A stretch of 40,980 bases of DNA. It comes from an uncultured bacterium. Its GTDB lineage: Bacteria > Cyanobacteriota > Vampirovibrionia > Gastranaerophilales > Gastranaerophilaceae. This document shows, one piece after another, positions 36,801 to 40,980 of the stretch (the stretch's first letter is position 1; each line of letters starts with the position of its first letter). Location: contig CADCNV010000006.1 of NCBI GenBank assembly GCA_902802825.1, positions 1 through 40,980 of the forward strand. The letters are read 5' to 3'. Under the pieces are notes generated by a model, which was given only the letters and a program-made list of their open reading frames with translations, did no database searches and was not told where the DNA came from. The translations under genes were made by a program, and so were the position numbers.

Positions 36801-37688
36801 TTAATCGTATCTTTGACTTATGAAAGAGAAAAAACAGGCGATATCGTTCAAGGTTTGCCAAAAGTTGAAGAATTACTTGAAGGTCGTCGTCCGAAAGATT
36901 GTGCTATTTTGGCAGAATTCGACGGAACAACAAAAATAGAAGTTGATGAAAGCGGATTCCCAAGATTATATCTTGAAGATGAAAACGGTTCTTCAACTGA
37001 AATTAAATATTCAATTGACGCAAATGTAATTGTCGGAAACAATCAAAAAGTTGTTAAAGGTCAGGCATTAACATCCGGTTCACCTGATCCGCATGATGTT
37101 ATGCGTTTAAGAGGACCTGAAGCAGCTCAACAATATCTTGTTGACGAAGTACAAAGAGTATATCGTTCTCAGGGCGTTGAAATTTCCGATAAACACATTG
37201 AAGTTATCGTTCGTCAAATGACTAAGAAAGTTAAAGTCGTTGACGCAGGTGAAACTAACTTGTTGCCTGGTGAACTTATTGAAGTTCAAATCTTTGAAAA
37301 AGAAAATAAAGAAGCAGAAGAAGCAGGTAAAGCTCCTGCAACTTGCGAACACATGTTGTTAGGTATTACCAAAGCTTCATTGAATACTGAATCATTCATT
37401 TCAGCAGCTTCATTCCAGGAAACAACAAGAATCTTAACAGAAGCTGCCGTTGAAGGTAAAAAAGACATGTTGAGAGGTTTGAAAGAAAACGTTATCATCG
37501 GTCGTTTAATACCGGCAGGTACAGGTTTCCACCATTTGATTAATGCAAATGAAGAAAGAGAAAAGGCAGAAAGAAAACAAGCCGTTGCTCAAAGAAACCA
37601 GGCAAGAAAACCATCTGCAATTTTGGAAGAAATCGAAGGAATGTTCGGTTCTCCTGACTTCGCAGGTGATGACGATATTATTGAATAA
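33828..37688 (+). CDS. rpoC2: RNA polymerase subunit beta' C-terminal half (RpoC2) with large trigger-loop insertion
   Basis: This is the C-terminal half (1286 aa) of beta'. The start region [19 protein letters not shown] continues where RpoC1 ends. [35 protein letters not shown] (second zinc site), [23 protein letters not shown] (bridge helix and first trigger-loop half, ending about residue 346) are all conserved. The second trigger-loop half, [19 protein letters not shown], begins only at residue 1005. The roughly 655 residues between are rich in short beta motifs (repeated VxxGxxVKKGxxIAE and VKDGxxV) like the sandwich-barrel hybrid motifs of the cyanobacterial SI3 insertion. An AAAGGG ribosome site precedes the start. 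A bidirectional terminator follows at 37709. Confidence 0.97.
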   Translation: [1286 protein letters not shown]

Positions 37689-37708
37689 TTCAAATTCAAT
37701 ATAATACA

Positions 37709-37748
37709 AAATAAGGGTACATTATAAAATGTGCCCTTATTTTTTTTA
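37709..37748 (+). terminator. Terminator after rpoC2
   Basis: AAATAAGGGTACA pairs with TGTGCCCTTATTT across a short AT loop, followed by TTTTTTT on the plus strand. The other strand also ends in TTATTTTG, so it can serve the convergent DUF2023-like gene as well. Confidence 0.9.
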
Positions 37749-37761
37749 ATTTATATCAATC

Positions 37762-38232
37762 TTATTCTTCGGTTGGACCAAGCTTCAACTTTCCGGATTT
37801 TATTGATAAATACCGATCACACTGAGCAACTTTATCATACCCCAGCAACACGCCCAATATAAAATCTTGTTCAGCATTCAATTTATTGAGTCTTGGACTG
37901 AATGTACGTATTACATTGATACATGATTCATCCCCAAAAAATACATTTATTAAATCTTTGCCTTTATGTTCATTTATCAAATACGGGATATCATTTTTTT
38001 GCAATTTATACTCTATTGATTTACGGTATTTAGCTTTTTCAGTCGTTAGAATAAGATTTCTTATACCCTTTTTGTATTCGTAAATATGATGATTGAACAC
38101 TCTTAAATCATTAAATTCTTCTATCTGATCAGGCGTTATTGCATCAGCTTTTGAAGCACAAAATGTAGTTTTATGTTTTAAATTATTATTTACTGTACAA
38201 TAATTGTACCCTGAAATTGCACCGATTCGCAT
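37762..38232 (-). CDS. DUF2023-like hypothetical protein
   Basis: This 156-residue protein has a core (residues about 40-140) with FNDLRVFNHHIYEYKKGIRNLILTT and NVFFGDESCINVIRTF, which recalls DUF2023 (function unknown); I assign it tentatively from memory of the pattern. The N-terminal 30 residues (MRIGAISGYNYCTVNNN...KTTFCASK) look unstructured and typical of lineage-specific leader-like segments. There is no signal peptide or membrane helix. The final residues (DRYLSIKSGKLKLGPTEE) are polar. AGGGG eight bases or so before ATG supports the start. It is divergent from the TolC gene across a 113-bp gap that holds an inverted repeat and a promoter. Confidence 0.65.
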   Translation of the reverse strand: MRIGAISGYNYCTVNNNLKHKTTFCASKADAITPDQIEEFNDLRVFNHHIYEYKKGIRNLILTTEKAKYRKSIEYKLQKNDIPYLINEHKGKDLINVFFGDESCINVIRTFSPRLNKLNAEQDFILGVLLGYDKVAQCDRYLSIKSGKLKLGPTEE

Positions 38233-38291
38233 TTATCCGCCCCTATTATGTGTAAATCTTATGGGATCATAATAAAATAACTGAAAATCAG

Positions 38292-38326
38292 TGTCAAGTT
38301 AAATAATTTCATTTTTAAACTTGACA
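38292..38326. repeat. Inverted repeat in the divergent DUF2023-like/tolC promoter region
   Basis: TGTCAAGTTAAA (38292-38303) and TTTAAACTTGACA (38314-38326) are inverted copies differing by one base, spaced by ten bases. The right arm ends seven bases before the TATAAT of the TolC gene. The location is suited to an operator bound by a dimeric regulator, or a hairpin; a -35-like TTGACA in the right arm is too close to the -10 to work with it. Confidence 0.55.
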
Positions 38327-38333
38327 GGCATGG

Positions 38334-38339
38334 TATAAT
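38334..38339 (+). promoter_or_regulatory. -10 hexamer of the TolC-family gene, leaderless geometry
   Basis: TGGTATAAT is an extended -10 ending six bases before the ATG at 38346. No Shine-Dalgarno sequence is present between. No -35 at the right spacing was found. Confidence 0.6.
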
Positions 38340-38345
38340 TAATAT

Positions 38346-39836
38346 ATGAGCATAAAGAAGGTATTATGTTCGGCACTGGTTATAGCTTGTTTACTAGCCG
38401 GAAACAGCGTGAATGCCATACACGAGCACGATGAGGAAGACTTACTCCTGAACCCTGCAGTTGAAGTGAAAAACGGCACAGTTTTAAACATAATTGATTG
38501 TGTTGCATTGGCATTTAAGAACAGTCCGAAAATTAAAAGAGAAAAATATAATTTAGATATTGCAAAAAGTAATTTGGGAATTGCAAAATCTCAATACTTC
38601 CCGACCCTTGGGGCTGGGGTAGGTTTTCAGTACCAAAGAAATTCCGACGGAATATATTATGACAAAAGGTACAGAGATCTTCCTGCAGTCGGTGTAAGTG
38701 TAAGCCAGCTTATTTATAACTTTGGCAAAACAACTGCCTTTATTAAAATGGAAGAATTTAATAAAATTGCTGCCGAATACGAATTTATGGATAGTCTTTG
38801 CTATACATTATTCGATATAAAAGCAAAATATTATAAATTACTTCAAACCAAAGCACTGCTTAACGTGGCAAAAAATAATGTTGACATAAATGAAAAATTT
38901 TTAGAAATCGCAAAAACAAAATCTGAACCTGATATTGCAACTGCAGAACTTAATTTGAGTGAAGCAAAAATCAAATACATTGAGGCGGAAAATTCTTATA
39001 ACAATGCAAAATATAATTTAAGCAACGCAATGTACATTGATTCTCAACCCAATTATAGCATTGAAAATACTCCAACTTTTACATACAATGACGATTTTGC
39101 CTACGGTACAAAACAACATGTTGAAGTCAAACCATTTGAACCGTATGTATTTCCGTTTAAAAAAGATGATGCACTTAGTATTGCATACAACAACAGCCCT
39201 GATTTACAGGTTTTAATTAATACAAAAAATGCAATGGAAGAATCATTAAAATATGTCAAACGCACGTATTTACCTGATTTGACGGCTGATGTAGGATACG
39301 GGCTGAATCACACAAATTTTACCAATAATAACAGCTTAAATGTCGGAGTTAATCTCAGAACCAGCGTCAATTTAATGGAATTGAAACATTCGATTAAAGG
39401 TGCTGATGCTCAGGTACATTTGGCGAATAATGAGATTAATTTATTTAAAAAGGATTTGCAATACGAACTTTTGAGGGCCTTTAACAATGTCGACAGAGCA
39501 AAAAAACAAGTTCCGACTGCAAAAACAGAAGTAGAACAATCATTAAAAAATCTTGAAATTGTAGAGAATAAATACCGCTCAGATGTTCTTAATTACGTTG
39601 CGCTTCAGGATGCAAGAAAAGATTATATAAGGGCCTTAGACAGTTATATAGAAAGCGTTTACAACTATAACATCTCACTTATACAACTTGAAATGGCTAT
39701 GCATTATCACATGATTGATATTCACCACAAATCCGAACATGCCATGCACTACCACAGTACAGAACTGATTGAACACTTAAACAAAGCTCTTGAATGTGAT
39801 GAAAAAGAAGTAAGCAATAAAAAGAAACGCAAATAA
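38346..39836 (+). CDS. TolC-family outer membrane efflux channel with His-rich termini
   Basis: This 496-residue protein has a signal peptide (MSIKKVLCSALVIACLLAGNSVNA). Two TolC-type repeats follow: LNIIDCVALAFKNSPKIKREKYNLDIAKSNLGIAKSQYFPTL in the first and LSIAYNNSPDLQVLINTKNAMEESLKYVKRTYLPDLTADVGYG in the second, with long alpha-helical coiled coils. The last strand has LNYVALQDARKDYIRALDSYIESVYNYNISLIQLEMAM. It should form a trimeric outer-membrane tunnel for an RND, MFS or ABC exporter, none of which is adjacent. The mature N-terminus is acidic with His (IHEHDEED), and the C-terminus is unusually His-rich (HYHMIDIHHKSEHAMHYHS), which suggests metal binding. The gene has the leaderless promoter arrangement. 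Confidence 0.92.
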   Translation: MSIKKVLCSALVIACLLAGNSVNAIHEHDEEDLLLNPAVEVKNGTVLNIIDCVALAFKNSPKIKREKYNLDIAKSNLGIAKSQYFPTLGAGVGFQYQRNSDGIYYDKRYRDLPAVGVSVSQLIYNFGKTTAFIKMEEFNKIAAEYEFMDSLCYTLFDIKAKYYKLLQTKALLNVAKNNVDINEKFLEIAKTKSEPDIATAELNLSEAKIKYIEAENSYNNAKYNLSNAMYIDSQPNYSIENTPTFTYNDDFAYGTKQHVEVKPFEPYVFPFKKDDALSIAYNNSPDLQVLINTKNAMEESLKYVKRTYLPDLTADVGYGLNHTNFTNNNSLNVGVNLRTSVNLMELKHSIKGADAQVHLANNEINLFKKDLQYELLRAFNNVDRAKKQVPTAKTEVEQSLKNLEIVENKYRSDVLNYVALQDARKDYIRALDSYIESVYNYNISLIQLEMAMHYHMIDIHHKSEHAMHYHSTELIEHLNKALECDEKEVSNKKKRK

Positions 39837-39842
39837 AATACT

Positions 39843-40079
39843 TTAAAATTCATCAGTATTTTTATCAAATTCCTCTTGTTCTTGAATCTCCCTCATAATA
39901 TCATCATTTGGATCATCAAACATTAAAGTATAATCCTTACGAGTTTCTGACTTTTCAGATTTTGGGAATTCTATAGGTTTTACGTTCGGCATTGTTTTGT
40001 CAGCTCGCACTTTTTTTACTGTCATATCGGGATTTTGAGATAATCTTAATTTGGGTTTTGCAGCATCATATTCACTCAT
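39843..40079 (-). CDS. Small hydrophilic hypothetical protein
   Basis: This is a 78-residue charged protein without signal peptide or membrane segment. The N-terminal half is Lys-rich (KPKLRLSQNPDMTVKKVRADK) and the C-terminal half is Asp/Glu-rich (FDDPNDDIMREIQEQEEF), a composition suited to a disordered or interaction protein. I do not recognise a family. TAGGAG lies seven bases before ATG. It follows the CorC-type gene on the same strand with a 63-base gap and ends six bases from the convergent TolC gene stop. Confidence 0.65.
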   Translation of the reverse strand: MSEYDAAKPKLRLSQNPDMTVKKVRADKTMPNVKPIEFPKSEKSETRKDYTLMFDDPNDDIMREIQEQEEFDKNTDEF

Positions 40080-40142
40080 ATACTATACTCCTACTTTTAA
40101 ATTATACAATCATATATACGGACAAAATCAGAAAAACTTTAA

Positions 40143-40980
40143 TTAATTTTCAGAATTTATTTTAACTTCTTTATTTCTTATAAGTATAATTTTAATAATT
40201 CTAGCTCCGTCAATTTCGGATACGGTAAAGGTGAAATTGCCATAATTCACTCTGTCGCCGACTTTTGCGATTCGTTCAAGCTGTTTTACAACCAAACCTG
40301 CGATTGTATCAACATCTTCTACTTCCAAATCTTCTTCCGGAACATCAAAGAATTTTGCAAGCTCATCAAGTCGCATAGTTCCGGCAGCTTCAAATACATC
40401 CGGTCTGATTTCTTTAATATCTTTTTCTTCATCAATATCAAATTCATCCTGAACATCCCCAAAAATTTCTTCCAACACATCTTCAAGAGTAATTAATCCG
40501 GATGTTCCGCCAAATTCATCAACAACAATAGCCATTTGCGCACGTTGTTTTTTGAATAACATTACCAATTTATCAAGAGTAATTGTTTCCGGAACAAGAG
40601 GGATTTTCCTTTGGAATTTTTCAATCGGAGAAGATTCATTTTTTAAAGACAACATAAACAAGTCTTTTACATGGACAAAACCCGTTATATGATCAATATC
40701 TTCACTGTAAACAGGATATCTTGTATATTGATTTTCTGTTGCAATTTTATTTAATTCGTCTATCGGAGTATCAATAGAAACACAAACCATATCCGTTCTC
40801 GGGGTCATAACCTCGTGAGCCGTCAAATCCGAAAATTGCAGAACATTATGGAACATATCTTTTTCGGTTTCATTTAAAACACCTTCATCATAACTGTTTT
40901 CAACATACATATCCAAATCATCAATAGTATGAACAGTTTTTAGCGAAGGATTAACAGGAATTTTTAATGCTCTTAATATT
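40143..40980 (-). CDS. CorC/HlyC-type CBS-domain transporter-associated protein (partial)
   Basis: The frame is open from the right window edge; the N-terminus (expected DUF21/CNNM membrane domain) is outside. The visible part has DLTAHEVMTPRTDMVCVSID, then two CBS domains (YTRYPVYSEDIDHITGFVHVKDLF and MAIVVDEFGGTSGLITLEDVLEEIFG), and ends with a CorC_HlyC-type domain (LDELAKFFDVP, DTIAGLVVKQL, FTVSEIDGARIIKI). This domain set is that of CorC/TlyC/PaeA proteins, proposed magnesium or cobalt efflux factors. An internal TTG at 40914-40916 is not needed because the frame continues to the edge. Identification is firm for the family; the substrate is not determinable. Confidence 0.9.
   Translation of the reverse strand, partial: ILRALKIPVNPSLKTVHTIDDLDMYVENSYDEGVLNETEKDMFHNVLQFSDLTAHEVMTPRTDMVCVSIDTPIDELNKIATENQYTRYPVYSEDIDHITGFVHVKDLFMLSLKNESSPIEKFQRKIPLVPETITLDKLVMLFKKQRAQMAIVVDEFGGTSGLITLEDVLEEIFGDVQDEFDIDEEKDIKEIRPDVFEAAGTMRLDELAKFFDVPEEDLEVEDVDTIAGLVVKQLERIAKVGDRVNYGNFTFTVSEIDGARIIKIILIRNKEVKINSEN

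Noticed and set aside
38321-38339. TTGACA plus TATAAT as a classical promoter of the TolC gene
   Set aside because: The spacing is only seven bases, far from 16-18; TTGACA is more simply the arm of an inverted repeat.

Overview
The window is a low-GC, gene-dense bacterial chromosome segment made almost entirely of housekeeping and envelope genes. The best lineage marker is the RNA polymerase block. The beta' subunit is split into rpoC1 (568 aa) and rpoC2 (1286 aa), directly downstream of rpoB and without ribosomal protein genes before it. RpoC2 carries an insertion of about 655 residues in the trigger loop. Both traits are typical of Cyanobacteria. There are no photosynthesis genes, the base composition is AT-rich, and a fermentative-type [FeFe] hydrogenase is present. 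I infer a non-photosynthetic relative (Melainabacteria/Vampirovibrionia, probably gut Gastranaerophilales). TolC, MCE/MlaD, murein enzymes and an ArnT-like transferase point to a two-membrane envelope.

Layout. 1-4632 (+): the 3' end of gatA, then a tightly packed run murB-ddl-ftsQ-polyprenyl synthase-lepB whose genes touch or overlap. 4629-8504: small lineage-type genes, namely a Gln-rich protein, a WG-repeat exported protein that looks frameshifted, a putative HExxH protein, a TPR protein and an exported beta-rich protein. 8591-12698 (-): murA with a small two-repeat protein, a group-B-like [FeFe] hydrogenase and a lytic transglycosylase. 12946-16498: an ArnT-like GT39 and a GtrB/ArnC-like GT2 (-), divergent from a YdjC-type deacetylase (+), together a plausible lipid-linked sugar modification locus. 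16491-20534: folC (with an in-frame palindromic insertion), a YkgJ cysteine-cluster protein, an MCE protein, upp and a CCA-adding-type nucleotidyltransferase. 20587-28270: a GH57/DUF3536 protein, an OB-like exported protein, a lone GspF/PilC protein and a SWIM-SNF2 helicase. 28271-37748: a long rpoB leader, rpoB, rpoC1, rpoC2 and a terminator. 37762-40980: a DUF2023-like protein, a His-rich TolC-type channel, a small hypothetical and a CorC-type CBS protein running off the window.

Regulation. Several genes (5981, 7799, 18130, 20534, 23911, 38346) have a TATAAT-like hexamer ending 6-8 nt before the ATG and no Shine-Dalgarno sequence, which predicts leaderless mRNAs. Others have clear GGAGG-type sites, two of them with TTG starts (murA and the lytic transglycosylase).

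I found no CRISPR array, prophage, transposase, rRNA or convincing tRNA. The window is mainly core genome. Its most unusual features are the rpoB leader with a 42-codon upstream ORF, the leaderless promoter geometry, the frameshifted WG-repeat gene, the palindrome inside folC and the rpoC2 insertion.
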